Of a stretch of 64,000 bases of DNA, positions 46,957 through 59,025 are shown in pieces; positions within the stretch are counted from its first letter, which is position 1, and each line of letters opens with the position of its first letter. The notes under the pieces are model-generated. The model worked only from the letters and a program-made list of their open reading frames with translations. It did not search any database and was not told where the DNA came from. This stretch comes from Silene latifolia. Taxonomy: Eukaryota > Streptophyta > Magnoliopsida > Caryophyllales > Caryophyllaceae. The translations under genes and the position numbers were made by a program. The stretch covers positions 306,999,738-307,063,737 of the forward strand of contig NC_133537.1 of assembly GCF_048544455.1 (NCBI RefSeq). Direction: 5' to 3'.

Positions 46957-48195
46957 TTGTTCTTACCGTTTTTGTGTCGTTTCCTTGCTTGTAGTTGTTT
47001 CCTTGTCTTAGCTATGATGACTCAAGACTTGACATATGGAGTATGTGGTGGATCTTTTGAGTATGACTATGGGTATGTGGAGTTTGAGGAGCAAGTCAAC
47101 ACAAACCTACCTTACAACTCATACAATGAAAATCCTAACTACTACCTCAAATTTTCCAACCAAAACACTCACATCCAATATCCACAACAACCACCCACCC
47201 AATACCCACTTCATAATGAGTTTTAATTGCCACGATACGACCACTTTCACACTCACCCACAACAAGAAAATGAACCCATTCAAAATATGATCCTCCAAAT
47301 GATGGGAGATCAACAAAACTTCTTCAAACAAATGCTAGAGGAGAGCCAAAAGAGGGATAATGTTCTTCAAGGCATTGTTGCCCAAGGCGAGGAATTGGAG
47401 ATTCAAATTGCCCAAATGAAAGAGTCCCAAGCAATCACTCCCTACCGTTCTTTGGACATTGAGCATGAATGCGAATTTGAAGTAGTAACTTTTGACATGA
47501 AAGGCGAAGAATGGGAAGAGCCAATCTCCTTGAGCTCTTGTGACTATGAAAGTGTTGTGTTCAATGAGGAAGACATGAGGTTGAGTAAGCCAAGTACTCT
47601 TAACCTTTGTGAGTATGAGGGTGTGTGCTTTGAAGTGAATGTTGAGACATTGGACAAAGAGTTAAATGAAGCCCCCATTTATGATTCGTATGAAGATAGC
47701 AACAATGATGATGAGCCTAAAGGATGGACTCGTAATATCACCTTGCTTGATAAGCCTATCCTTGAGACATTTGAGATACCCTATCATGAAGAAGAACGTC
47801 CTTCCCCTATTCCTCATGAAGATCACTTGACACCTATCATGGAGCCAATGATCATCGAAGAGGATATGGTGGACCTTCTCCAAAAGGCCAAAGTATCATA
47901 CAAAAGCTACTTGGTGAAAAAGCTCAAAGAGAAGCTTGCTCGTGAAGCTACTTGTGGAGATTTGGCACCCACAATGACAACTTCTAAGGAACTCGATCAT
48001 CAATGCCATGAAAATTCTCCTTCCACTATTGAAGGATTGACAAATTCAAATGCTATCATCATTACCGAAATTGAAGAAGAGGTTGGTGAGTGGAAGTCTA
48101 CGGATGAAAATGAACCATACTTCATGGGAAAGAATCATGGGCTTGTTTATTGGAAGCATTGGGAAAGCTCTAACGCCGAGGACAAAGCAAAATAA
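46957..48195 (+). CDS. Athila internal ORFs upstream of ORF-1 (two adjacent frames)
   Basis: A first frame (46957-47226, 89 codons) encodes a hydrophobic start and then a Tyr/Asn/Gln-rich segment (DLTYGVCGGSFEYDYGY). A second frame (47227-48195, 322 codons) has Gln-rich and coiled-coil-like sequence (MILQMMGDQQNFFKQMLEES, LEIQIAQMKESQ) and an acidic middle. The TAA of the first abuts the second, so they may once have been one reading frame or be read with slippage. They occupy the gag position after the primer-binding site but show no CCHC knuckle or clear capsid domain. Function not assigned. Confidence 0.45.
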
Positions 48196-48569
48196 AGAGC
48201 ATTTTACAAGCTTCCTTGGCCTAATTTCATGTTCAAATGGAGCAACCCATACTTGTGCTTATTTGGAGCTTGTTCACAAGCTTTTGATCTCTTATTAAGA
48301 GCCTTGAGCTCTATGGACAAGAATTTCTACAATTTGAACTAGTTTGGTGGAGTCCTATCGCAAACAACCATTTGTATGATATTTCTTGGACCCCTTACTT
48401 TGTATAATATTTTACATTCTTGCATTTGCATTTGATTTCTTGCATGAGAGTAGTGTGAGAGAGAGTCTTCTTACATTTTTATTGAGCAAATTTCAGAAAA
48501 AGATAAGGAGGAATAGCAAATCGGTGAAAGGGTATGATTGTGCAAGGAAAAAGAAAGAAAAAGAACAAA

Positions 48570-49000
48570 AGGAGCTGAAGACGCCCGTCCCGAGGGCTGG
48601 CCGCCCGTCCAGGACCCTCGTCGCATAAATGGTTGGCACTGTCTTAGAATCCGGGCGGATCCAGCACAAGACGCCCGTCCTGAAAGAAGACGCTCGTATT
48701 CTCCACGGGACGCTCGTCCTGAATGGCATCTGAAACAAGATTTTGAAACTGCCAGGAAATCCGAGCGGATTTTTGAGAAGACGCCCGTCCCGAGAAAGAC
48801 GCCCGTCGCAAACCAGAAGACGCCCGTCTTCTCCCTGCTCCTAAAATTGCTGAGCCCCTGTCTTGGAATCCGCGCGGATTTGAAGGAGACGCTCGTCTTC
48901 TACTGGCACAAGACGCCCGCCCCGCATGAAAGACGCCCGGATTGTTGCCTTTTTCTCGAATAATCCGACCGGGTCCCACCCTTATCCGCTCGGATTCCCC
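48570..49000 (+). repeat. Cluster of GACGCCCGTC and AATCCGNGCGGATT motifs inside Athila
   Basis: GC-rich block in an AT-rich element with about a dozen GACGCYCGTC/GACGCCCGG words and four AATCCGNGCGGATY palindromes (about 48650, 48757, 48867, with a diverged one near 48985). The same motifs occur in the U3 of both LTRs. The block lies directly upstream of the TATA box at 49008 and the ATHILA ORF-1 start. Confidence 0.85.
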
Positions 49001-49007
49001 CTTCTTC

Positions 49008-49015
49008 TATAAAAT
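49008..49015 (+). promoter_or_regulatory. Putative internal TATA box for ATHILA ORF-1
   Basis: TATAAAAT in 'cttctataaaatcacccc', followed by a pyrimidine-rich leader and ATG at 49132. It follows the motif cluster in the same order as in the LTR U3, so it may be a second promoter. Confidence 0.5.
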
Positions 49016-49131
49016 CACCCCTTTCTCCCTCATTTCTTCACCTTATCAAACCCTAAAACACTCATCTCCTTCCTCAACAACACTCCCCTCACATCAAAAG
49101 CCAACAAAACCCCCATTTCCTCAACTTCAAG

Positions 49132-50700
49132 ATGATGAACCTCAAAGGCAAGGCTAAGAAGTTGGTTGAATCCACCGGAAGGAAACGCAAGGGATCATCC
49201 TCTTCAACTCCGCGAGAGGTAGCACTACCAAGGAACTTCCGTCCCATAATAAGAGGAGGAATTGAACAACTTGAGTACTTCCAAGAGGTGCTTTTTGAAT
49301 CCGATGACCACCGCAAGAACTTTGTCAAATTGCTAGGTAAGAACTATGAACCCACTCAATTCATAGATACTAGGGTGTTGGAAGTTCTTAGGATAAGGTA
49401 CCCTACCGAGATGTTCTTTGATGGCCTTGGGATTGGAAAACTTTTCCATGCCCATGAGGAGACGTACCTTAGTCTCACCCTTGAGTTTTTGAGTAGCCTT
49501 CGCATCGTAACAAATACCCGTACGACTGTGGGCATGGAGTTTAGGTTGTGCAACCTAGACCGTAGTCTTTCCCTTGATCAATTTGCCTACATTTTCGGTC
49601 TTGAAGTGCCCACCAACTATACCGATAAACCCGATAATTTCGATGTGGACCTACTTTGGAGGGCTATTTCCGGGAGGAATTTTACCGGTTTAAAGCAATG
49701 CTACACCTTCGCCATCCAATATCCGGTGATTCGAATCACCGAGCGCTTTGTGGCCGGTACCATCAATGGGAGGTACGAACAAGATAGATGTACTCTCATT
49801 GATTTAACTTTTCTTGAGTCCTATTTGAATGTTCGAGGGACGAGGCGCTATAACTTCAACACACCCCTTGAAATACTTACTAGGTTCAATGATTTTGCTC
49901 AAGGGACCACTCAACTCAAGACCTTCGTAATGGGAGGTCTAATTACAATTTTGGCCAACTACCTTTGCCCCGGGTTCAACGCCCGTGGGATCTATCCTCC
50001 TCTTGAGGGGAGGACTTTGATTGATGAGCACACCGTCTTCAACCATCACCGGTGGTGTAACTACACTCAAGACGGGAGTGTAGAATGGTACACCAAAGGA
50101 TGAACCTCAATCATCCTTGAGGGTTGGAAGATATCGGGCATTGACTCAAGATTGAGCCCATACTCGCCTCCACCAAGCTACCTCCTTGATATCCAAATTC
50201 TCAACAATCCCCCTCAAAGGGAAGAGCCGCCCCGCCAACAACAAGTACCTCGTGGGGTACCGGGAAGGCCTATTCGCCCACCTTCCTATGTGCCTATACC
50301 ACCATACCCTACTCCTTACACCGAATTCCGACCGGAAATCCCCAATACCCCAGGTATTAATGATTTGATGAAACTCATGAATAGAGTGGACCTCGGGGTA
50401 CATGAAGGGAGGGTCGACAACTACTTGGCCCTTTATCCCCAATACTATAACATGGCTCAACAAGGGTATATTGACCCCAATGGTCCTAAGCCCTCTTGGG
50501 CACAACCGCAACACTTGTTCCCTAATCAAGGGAACCAAGCTTGGGATCGCGACGGCGGAGGGCATTCTAGCCAAGGTGGAGGGTACTCGGGTCAAGGAGG
50601 AGAGTTTGACCAAGGAGGGTATTGGGGCCAAGCAAGAGGGTATGACCAAGCCGGGAGCTCTCACCAATATGGTTACCAAGATGAGGAGGATGACGAGTGA
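49132..50700 (+). pseudogene. ATHILA ORF-1 protein gene, one in-frame stop
   Basis: The first 323 codons match the Arabidopsis retrotransposon ORF-1 (ATHILA) family in style: basic N terminus (KGKAKKLVESTGRKRKG), ALPRNFRPI, YPTEMFFDGLGIG, GLEVPTNY, RTLIDEHTVFNHHRWC. TGA at 50101-50103 interrupts the frame. It continues in the same phase to 50700 with a Pro-rich part (PPSYVPIPPYPTPY) and a Gly/Gln/Tyr-rich repeat tail (GGGYSGQGGEFDQGGYWGQ) ending in acidic residues. One stop is therefore the only visible lesion. The family's role is unknown; it is often kept in non-autonomous Athila derivatives. Confidence 0.8.
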
Positions 50701-52707
50701 AAGAGGCCTACCTCACCACCTCCATTTGTATGATACCCCTCTCTCCCTCTCTCTTTTGTATATACATGGCATTTAGTGTAGTTTTCGCATACATTTGTAT
50801 CATATCTCATTTGCATTAGCTAATTCATATAGTATAGTTGCATTGTAATATATCTCACATGAATCATGTAGACAGTTGCATATAGATTAGAATTCATGCA
50901 TAGTTACTAATGGCCAAACCTATCCATTTCTACACTAGAGATAGTGTTTAAATCGGTTTGGGGAGGTTTGAACATAAGTGACCATAGTTTACTAGAAATT
51001 ATGCATCATATAGTATAGTTTAAATTGCATTCATTTGTTATATATGTCATATAGAATTGCATTTAGTTAGAGCATGCATTCATTCATATCATATCATTGC
51101 ATTTGTACTTTATTTCAAAAAATCAAAAAAAATCCAAAAACATGTTTTCCTTTTTATTCCTACTCCTACATGTACATTGAGGACAATGTCCAAAATAAAG
51201 TGGGGGATGGGAATTTATATACCAAAAATGCATAAAAATTGAAAAATTTCGAAAAACCATAAAAATTTGAAAATTTGAAAAACCAAAAAACAAGTTCATT
51301 TCCTTTGTAGGGTAGTCTTGTATATATTTTGTATATATTATGTTTGTTCTATCCTTTTTCACATTGATCGACTATGCCACATCCGAGACATGAGGATATT
51401 GAAGACCGCATGGTATGATCTTTTCAATCTCCTTTTTCCTCTTTATGTTAATGACTATGTGGCTTTATTTTGATTGATGCGGTACAACAATGTGAACTTA
51501 GGACTTGCATTTAGTTTATATGTCACATTAGTTGGTAGAATCATTTGTATTAGGATGTATATATGTTAGTTGCATCATGGCATGTAGTTTGCATGTTAGA
51601 AAATTTTGTGAAACCGTCTACTTGGGAAGCTTGACAAGTGTATATAGGCCCTAGTAGATGCTTTTTCTTCTTAAGACTTTGCTTGTTAGAATACTTGTAA
51701 AACACCCTAGGATGTGTCATGCTAGTATCCTTTGACCCATGGATTAAGGCATAGTCAAGAGTACCTTGTGGTGTGATAACTCCTTGGCTACCGTTTATTC
51801 CAAGGTGACCCTTGAAACCATGCATCCATCCATCCATCATCCATGTTCTACCACATTTTTATCATCAAAGGGAATGGGCACAAAAAGAAATCAATTTGAG
51901 TTCAATGAAATGAAAAGTGAAAGAAAGTTTGCAAAAAAATGCATCAAATGAAAAGAGGAGCAAAAATAGAACTCCTAAAGCTTCAAATATAAGCCACCCT
52001 TACTACATATGGGGTGACTTTGAAAATGTTCAAAAGGAAATGCAAAAAGTTGTCAAGTGTTGAAATGCCAAAAATAAAAAAGAAATGGCAAGAAAGTGTT
52101 CTCAAATGTTATATGCCATAAGAAATTGGGGAGGAAAACAAAAAAAAAAGCAAACTCCCAAAGTGAAACTCATATATCTATTGATCCCTTTATCCATCGT
52201 ATCCATTTTTGTGCATGGTAGAGAGGGGACGACCCTTCTTCTTGTCTAGGCAAGAGGGGGAATTCCGCGATCCTCCAGTGTTTCTAACACCATAGGGAGT
52301 CTATTCTTGACAAAAGCATTTAACGATTAAGGACAAAGGTACCCTAGCTTGACACAACTTGGAGGTAGTTTGAAGAAATTGCATCTATGAAGGAGTGTGT
52401 ACCCTTGAATTGCTTCCCTTGTAGATAATTTCCGCCACTTAGATGAGGAAAGTGGCTATTCTTTTGTAGATGCATCCATTATTTGATTTTGTGTGCTTAA
52501 TGTTTGGATGTGTCGCCATTTTGGCAAGACCCACCTTGCCTTGCAAGAAGGCATCCTACCTCATGGTTGTCTTGTTGTGAGTTGAAGGGGCGGAGTGAGA
52601 CCCGCTCATTGTCTCATATCGGCTATGTTATTAGGTTAGTTTAAATAAAGGTCTAGTTTTTGTCACCTCTTTACTCGGGACGAGTAAAGGTTCGGTTTGG
52701 GGATATT
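50701..52707 (+). other. Athila 3' internal non-coding region and polypurine-like tract
   Basis: About 2 kb without a plausible gene, with A-rich segments (51110-51290, 51880-52150). It ends ACGAGTAAAGGTTCGG...GGGGATATT just before the 3' LTR, the place of the polypurine tract. Reverse transcriptase or integrase motifs are absent in all frames. Confidence 0.6.
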
Positions 52708-54344
52708 TGATGTGACCATTATTTGAGCACATTTAGTCCCCTAATTGAGCCTATTTTGCATACTATTATAATAATCTACGACCATTTTATCCGTCAAATG
52801 CTTTCTATTTTGCTTTCCTAGTGCATTTCGTATGTTTTGTAGGAAAGAAGATAATAAGGCGGAAATTCCCGTCTTTCGCGCATATTCGGAAGCTATTTGA
52901 CGATGTTTGATGGACTAGTATGAAGAGGAAGCGAGAACTAAAGACCAATTCTACAAGAATAAAAAGAAAGTGAAGAAAAAGAATTCTGTCACAGAAGACG
53001 AGCCGCTTGCACACAAGACGCCCGTCCTGAAGTGACAACCCGTGCGTCCAAGTCACAAAGACGCCCGGATTCCTCCAAAGAATCAGAGCGGATTCCCACG
53101 AAGACGCCCGTGCCCAAGCTCATGAATCCGAGCGTCTTCCTCCCTGGACGGACGGACCGCGACATCTTCCACCGAGATGCTCATCCTTCCAAAAAGACTA
53201 GCGTTTCCCTGCTTAAAACTAAAAAGTGTAATTACTAATTTAGCCTTAGTTAACCTAATGAATCCCTACTATAAATACTCCATTTGTAGTAATCACAAGG
53301 AGATCTCTCTTAGCTAGAAAAAATCCTTCCTTAGATTAGATTAGGAGTAGATTAGAATAGATTACTCTTTAATCTTTCTACAAATTACACATTAATCTTT
53401 CCTTAATTATTCAAGTTTCTTATTCAAATTTGTTACTTTTGGGTAATTGAAGATTATTGGGTTATTATTGGAGAATTGACAACTCTTCATCAATCAATCA
53501 AGTTTCTTCTATTATTCTTTGCTTTAATACTTGGATCATCTCAAGTTTGGTATAATTCCTTTACTCTTTAATCTTTATTGTTCATTTCTTCACTCTATTA
53601 TCATGTTTATACTTGTTGTGATGATTGACACCATTAATGACATGTTTCCTATGACAATGAGTGAGTAGTCTCTTAGCTAGGATTAGTGGGTAATTAGGGG
53701 AAACCAACATGGGATTGATTCATGCTTACTATAATATGTTCACATGATTAAATTGCTTGCTTGTTGTGATGTCAACTTTATGCACATGTTATGTTTGATG
53801 AAATGCTAAGCCTATGAATCCTTGCATTTACAACCATCTCTCATCTACTCAACTTGAATGGTAAGATATAAACCAACTCGAGTCTTGTTAGACCATGCAT
53901 AGAAGTTTAATAGGAGGAAATTAAGTCGACTTGTAGGTGTTTTACAATCTAATCGATTTGGCTCCGGGACCCAACTCTTCCTATGAACCGTAAGACATAA
54001 ACCAACTCGGTTCCTTTACAACACTAATTGCTTGCAACTTTGTAAACATGTTTGTATGATCAAAACCATGAATCCTCTATGACCGTACCCCATGACATCC
54101 TAGTGCCTTTAATCATTTGTTTACATCCTCCCTTACATTGTTTGCTTTACTTTACTAATTGCATTAGTCTAGACACAACTACAAACCCAAACAAATTGTG
54201 ACACTAGCATAAATTGAGATAGATAGACTTAGAACCCAAAGCACACCGTCCCATGGATCGACCTCGACTTACCGCTAACTAGTTGTTTGTTGAGTATTAT
54301 AAATGTGTTTGATTGGATGTGTGACGACCAACTCTTGTCTATCA
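52708..54344 (+). repeat. Athila 3' LTR
   Basis: Starts TGATGTGACCATTATTTGAG and ends CTTGTCTATCA. It is near-identical to the 5' LTR, with scattered substitutions, for example CCCGTGTCC in the 5' copy against CCCGTGCCC here. The sequence after it is CCTTC, the right target duplication. Confidence 0.93.
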
Positions 54345-57300
54345 CCTTCGCTAGAGTCAATCCAGTACACTGTTTTTGTTTCCACTTGGATTGCCAGTAG
54401 CACCCAATGCTTCCTACTCAATTTGGGACCTTGAACTATTAGTTCATTTACACGCATTTAAGCATGTTAGTAATAAATTTATAGAACCGTGATTCATTAC
54501 AATAATCACGTACTATACATACATATTCTCATTGTAGAGGGCAAGCCATAGTTTTTTGGACGACATCAACCGATGAGCGATACTATTGCTTTGTTCTTCG
54601 TATGAAATTCTGTGCACAGAGAACGCCTTAGGACTCAAGAATCCGTAGGCGTGAAATGGGACCATATTCTCAGCGATCTGATTATTCAGGTACCTATTAC
54701 GCCACATGAAACAAAGAATGTTATTATAATTGATAATTTAAACAAACATCATTATTCGTAAATGAAAATGACTAAATAGTTTTATTAATAAAACTTAATT
54801 CATCCACATCAAAATGTGAACAACATCTAAATTGTCAAGGTCGAAGAATTCCATCAGTTGCTTCGGGTCCAGTACGGCTACATCAGCTGCGCCCATAAAT
54901 TCCTGTTCAATGTTAATCATGACTACATCCCCTCTAGGTGACTTCTTTACAGCCAGGTTGTGCAAAGCCATCAGCGAAGCAGTTTTCATTTTTTTCTTAT
55001 AGTCACACGATTCATAATAAGAATCATAAGCAGGCTTGAGTGCAACAACTTCCGTTGACGTAGTAGTAATTGCTTTAGCTGGTGCCATGGCTTTGCTTAC
55101 CTTCTGCAAATGTAAAGATTAAAGTACTTACGATGTGTTAATATTCGTATCCTAATATATTTAAAGAACAAGTAATAATTAACGTCTGCGTATAGGTAAC
55201 TCGGGGATGACAACATTGATGAGGTTGTTAGGCCATTGCACATAAGAGCTCAGGGCTTCTTTCAAATACATGACCTCCTCAGTAGGAAATGGTACTTGTA
55301 CTTCCCCATACTCGTCTTTATATAATTGGGACACTTCCACTTTACTGCAATTGTAACGAAGGGCTATACCATGAACCTTAACTTGTTGAAGCCAGTCGTA
55401 AGCGAACACGTATCCCATGGCAACAACAACTTTCTGTTTCCCCTGTAAATAGAACAGATGACAAGGCACCTTGCAATCGCCCTTCACGACAGCTTTAGTC
55501 AATTAGTACACATACATTCACTACCTTTAATAAATTTCATAAGTAAAAAACGTGTACTGAGATGAATAATTATAAACTAGCAGCTATTACCTTTTTCGGT
55601 GTAGAGAAGAAAGTCTGATCATCAACTACCTCAATCTCTTCCTATGTCATGGCCTTACTGGCTTCCTCTTCCTCTTCAACTGCCTGATATCGATCCTCGG
55701 CTCCCACTTGAGTCTCCTTTGCCATTTCCTTCTCCCTTGCCATGTCCTCATCGGATTCCTTCTGTACATTAACACTTGTCCATATAACACGTACTGATTT
55801 TCCAAATCATATCACATTGTATATATATAAGACATAAATATTATTACCTCTTTTTCCTCCTCCTCCTCCTCATACTCATCCTTCTCCTCCTCCTCCTCCT
55901 CCTCCTCCTCCTCCTCCTCCTCCTCCTCCTCCTCCTCCTCCTCCTCCTCCTTTTGCTCCTCCTTCTCCTCCTCATCTGCTTCCTTTATGACCTCTTGAAC
56001 TATATCCAACTCTTTTTCTGATGGTTTTTTCCCAGTTTCCAACATTCTCATCATCAACCTGGCTATTTTATGTAGCTGTATAGTAGGATTAATGTCAGCA
56101 TATATAGTTATAAATTACGCTGGTTCAAATACAGTATTTATAGATTACCTTCTTGGAATCATCACCACTTCGAGTAGTTTTCCCAAAATACTTACTGATA
56201 CCAACATGTGTCGATACCCCTCTCACACGACTTGGATGCTCTGCTTTGCCGATTGTCCCAGCAAGAATGTCATCACGTCCTTCAGGCTTCCATTTTCCTT
56301 CCTGTACCTCCTTCTCACAGATCCTCTACATACACATAAAACCATTAAGCAACACACAATTATATAACTCCGACTACCAGTGGTAGGAGTGACATATTTA
56401 TTCAAACTTACAATTTTCTCTTTGATGTCCTTATCATATTCAGTTTCCGTCTTTCCATTCTTAGGAGTGTGACTTTCCACCCAAGCGTCGTGACGACTGA
56501 ATTTTCCAAGCTTTGCCTACAATTCATTCATCACATTGATATCCTCTCAAAATATGTATGATTACGATGAACATATATAACATCCGACTAAAACACCTAA
56601 TAGTCTAATACTATAAGAATTATGCAGTACTTACAAGTTTCTTCTTAATCAATCTATAACCACTTCGGGAGCCGTAAAAGATGGTCTTTTTCTTTGAAAT
56701 GTTCGCCTTGTTCCTCTCACTCATAGCCTTCATCAAATAAATTGTATCAAGAAACGTAAGCATGACCAAACACTAAACTAAGTATAATTCTTTACTTATT
56801 ATAATTAAGTTACCTTAAACTTGTCAGACTACCTATAAGCGATATAGATATCCCAATGGTCTTGATTGACATATGAATACTTCTTTGTTGGTGGGTTCTT
56901 GTTCATCTCCCCGGTTTCCTTGTTGAACAAGTGGTTCTCAGCCATCTTTAACTTCCAAGAACTGAGGGCTTCCCCTGTCTTTGTTTTTAGGTACTTATCA
57001 TACTTTTCGGGGACAAAATAAGCTAACTGCATATATGATGAGCATAGTTGGTACAAGTGTTTCGGCTAATACACATATCAAAGAGTAACTTAATTTCAAC
57101 TAAAACATTTATTATTGTATATACATACCTTTATTATGTTTATTAGCATGGTGTTCCGTATTTGACTCAGTTCACAGATACGCGGCGTACCGAGAGGCAC
57201 ATATTGTCTTACACAACAACCAATTCAACTCGCAAAATACCCGGCATACTCACCATATGGCAGCCGCGTATCTTTATCCCATTGTAAAGGACTAGGTATC

Positions 57301-57749
57301 TTTGAATTTATTGCTTATAGGGAAACCCTGTGGCGCATTCGACCCGAAGTGTGTTGCAAATTATTCTCATCACCTGAGTCGTCGCCTGACGCATTTCCAT
57401 CGTTTCTTTTGCGCTTTTGGACCATATCTAAAGCACAAATTAATAAACAAATAATAATAATGCATACTTATAAAAACAAACAAATCTACCGAGAGGAGGG
57501 TTTATTACTTCTTTAAAGAGGAGAATCCGAATTGATCTGGCGGCGGCAATGGCGATGATAACGATGACGATGACTGCGACGACGATGGGTAGGCTGTTGG
57601 TAGAGGGGAAGTTCAATGTTTGAGAATATTATGTGGGGGAGGGGAAGCTCAGAGTATATATGTATGAATAATACAACACTTCTTGCAAGACCTTGTTTAT
57701 TGGAAAGTAATAAGCACGGTATAAGAAAAACCTTTATATTTTGTTTCCA

Positions 57750-57945
57750 AACAGACTACGATTTTGTTTGAAACCGTAATTGATTCGTACTATTTACAAC
57801 GGGTCATAAATAACCGTTGTCTGTAATATTTTCATGTTGTTTGATTTTCCCGCCAAGAAATAAAGCATCATTTTTTATATACATAACAACGGCCTGAACC
57901 GTTATAACTGTATACGTCCTTAAAAATGGTTTGGGTATAACCGTT
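57750..57945. repeat. AACGGTT/AACCGTT block between the TNP1-like and GRF genes
   Basis: Several AACCGTT and AACGG words within 200 bp, plus a 24-bp repeat (TTTTCCCGCCAAGAAATAAAG type) at about 57844 and 57970. Confidence 0.6.
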
Positions 57946-58093
57946 TTATTTTATATTTCATTGTGTTTGATTTTACCGCCAAGAAATAAAGCATCATTTG
58001 GTATATGCCAGCTAATTACAATATGTTTCTTAGAAAATCTTGCTTATTTCCATTAATTTAAAGGATTACAAGTTTACACATAAAGAGTACAAA

Positions 58094-58543
58094 CTACCAC
58101 CATACATAATAAACTAGGTAAATAACAATTAGAAGAAGAAATTTGACAATTAACTTAAGCCATGCCTCATTATTTTTGAGTTCTACGATATCCATGGTTA
58201 ACTTCTTGCATTTTTCTTTTGCCTTCAATATTTCACTGTCATTTCTCCGCTTCGATTCTTCAAATTGATATAGTATACTTCTCACTTGAGTAATCTCGAT
58301 ATCCATGCTCTTTTTCTCATTCACTAACCTGTTTATAACCTTCCTCTGCCACTCAGTCATTAGTTCATCAACCCACTTGAAGTAATTGCATCCACGCATT
58401 TCAGTCTCGGGATTATAGAATTTGCATGTTAGAAACTTTCTTCCCGGATTTTGCAAAGTCCAAGAAGTCCGCAATGCTGCCGGAACTGAGCAATTACATG
58501 TCCCTGTTGAAATAGAGGAAGAAGAAGAGCTACCACTTGACAT
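58094..58543 (-). CDS. GRF zinc-finger protein with coiled coil and C-terminal membrane tail
   Basis: An intact 149-residue frame. After a Ser-rich N terminus there is a GRF-type zinc finger at about residues 16-58 (CNCSVPAALRTSWTLQNPGR, then KFLTCKFYNPE, then CNYFKWVDE), with the Cys pattern and NPGR-F signature. Residues about 60-125 are charged and coiled-coil-like (RKVINRLVNEKKSMDIEITQ). The protein ends in a hydrophobic segment (LIVKFLLLIVIYLVYYVWW), consistent with a tail anchor. GRF fingers bind single-stranded nucleic acid in known proteins. A (GA)n tract (58558-58647) lies in the presumed 5' UTR. The gene is bracketed by AACGGTT blocks inside the CACTA-like element, so it is probably a transposon gene. 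Confidence 0.75.
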   Translation of the reverse strand: MSSGSSSSSSISTGTCNCSVPAALRTSWTLQNPGRKFLTCKFYNPETEMRGCNYFKWVDELMTEWQRKVINRLVNEKKSMDIEITQVRSILYQFEESKRRNDSEILKAKEKCKKLTMDIVELKNNEAWLKLIVKFLLLIVIYLVYYVWW

Positions 58544-58555
58544 AATTTGAGTAAT

Positions 58556-58648
<93 letters not shown>
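58556..58648. repeat. (GA)n microsatellite
   Basis: About 45 GA units directly upstream of the GRF gene start, interrupted once by GGG. Confidence 0.95.
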
Positions 58649-58650
<2 letters not shown>

Positions 58651-59025
58651 GAAGAAATAAAGAAAGAAAGAAGGTTATTTAAAATAATGTTATTCAACAA
58701 TTGCATAATTTAACACGGTTCTTATAAGAACCATTGTAATTATCTTATTAATATCTTCCAATTTCCATTTATTTTTAAAGGTGTTTGTGAAATAACACGG
58801 TTTTTATGCACTACCGTAGTCATTATATTATATGTTATTGTTTCATTCATTTGTCTGTTTGCAAGTTATTTAAAATCTATGTTAATAAGCATTTGTATGT
58901 AATAAAGAGTAGAACAATATATTAAAACGAGCATATTATACAATAGCGTAAAAAAAAAACAGTACAACAAGGGGAAAAAAGGAAACACAATAAAAAAAAA
59001 AAAAAACAGCTAACTAATTAGTACA

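Larger units (their letters stand above)
45225..54344 (+). mobile_element. Non-autonomous Athila-type Ty3/gypsy retrotransposon
   Basis: Complete 9.1-kb insertion with two LTRs of about 1.63 kb, TGAT...ATCA ends (left copy changed to TCAT) and the 5-bp target duplication CCTTC (45220-45224 and 54345-54349). The primer-binding site TGGCGCCGTTGCCGGGGA directly follows the 5' LTR and is typical of Athila. The interior holds two short ORFs and the ATHILA ORF-1 gene but no protease, reverse transcriptase, RNase H or integrase, so mobility would need a helper. The LTRs are very similar (scattered substitutions and a few indels over 1.6 kb), so insertion is fairly recent. It splits the Ulp1-like domain of the CACTA TNP1-like gene. 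Confidence 0.92.
44602..57425 (-). pseudogene. CACTA TNP1-like protein: Transposase_24, DUF8039-like and Ulp1-like domains
   Basis: ATG 57425 gives MVQKRKRNDGNASGDDSGDE. The Transposase_24 (Ptta/En/Spm) region follows over several exons: AYFVPEKYDKYLKTKTGEAL, NQDHWDIYIAYR, GYRLIKKKL, HDAWVESHTPKNGKTETEY and GRVRGV-type AEHPSRVRGV. A Glu-rich exon (56077-55847) comes next, then a DUF8039-like block (55499-55181, VAMGYVF, VHGIALRYNC, VQWPNNLINVV). The Ulp1-like domain has WRNRYLNNQIAENMVPFH, His in HWVLLAIQ (54400), Asp in VYWIDSSEG (about 54350), and, beyond the Athila insertion, Cys in KQCGFYVCQSMWEVI (about 44880). The stop is at 44602-44604. Stops interrupt the frame near 57315, 57230 and 55640. 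Athila sits between the Asp and Cys strands. Confidence 0.8.

Noticed and set aside
47227..48195. Reverse transcriptase or integrase in the Athila interior
   Set aside because: No FADD/YxDD, DTG or HHCC/DDE motif found in any frame between 46858 and 52707.
48493..48980. Pro/Arg-rich frames on both strands over the GACGCCCGTC cluster
   Set aside because: Frames are open on both strands because the repeated GC-rich motif lacks stops; the block looks regulatory, not coding.
55858..55975. (CTC)n tract as an independent microsatellite feature
   Set aside because: It is read as the poly-Glu segment of the TNP1-like gene exon 56077-55847, so it was kept within that gene.
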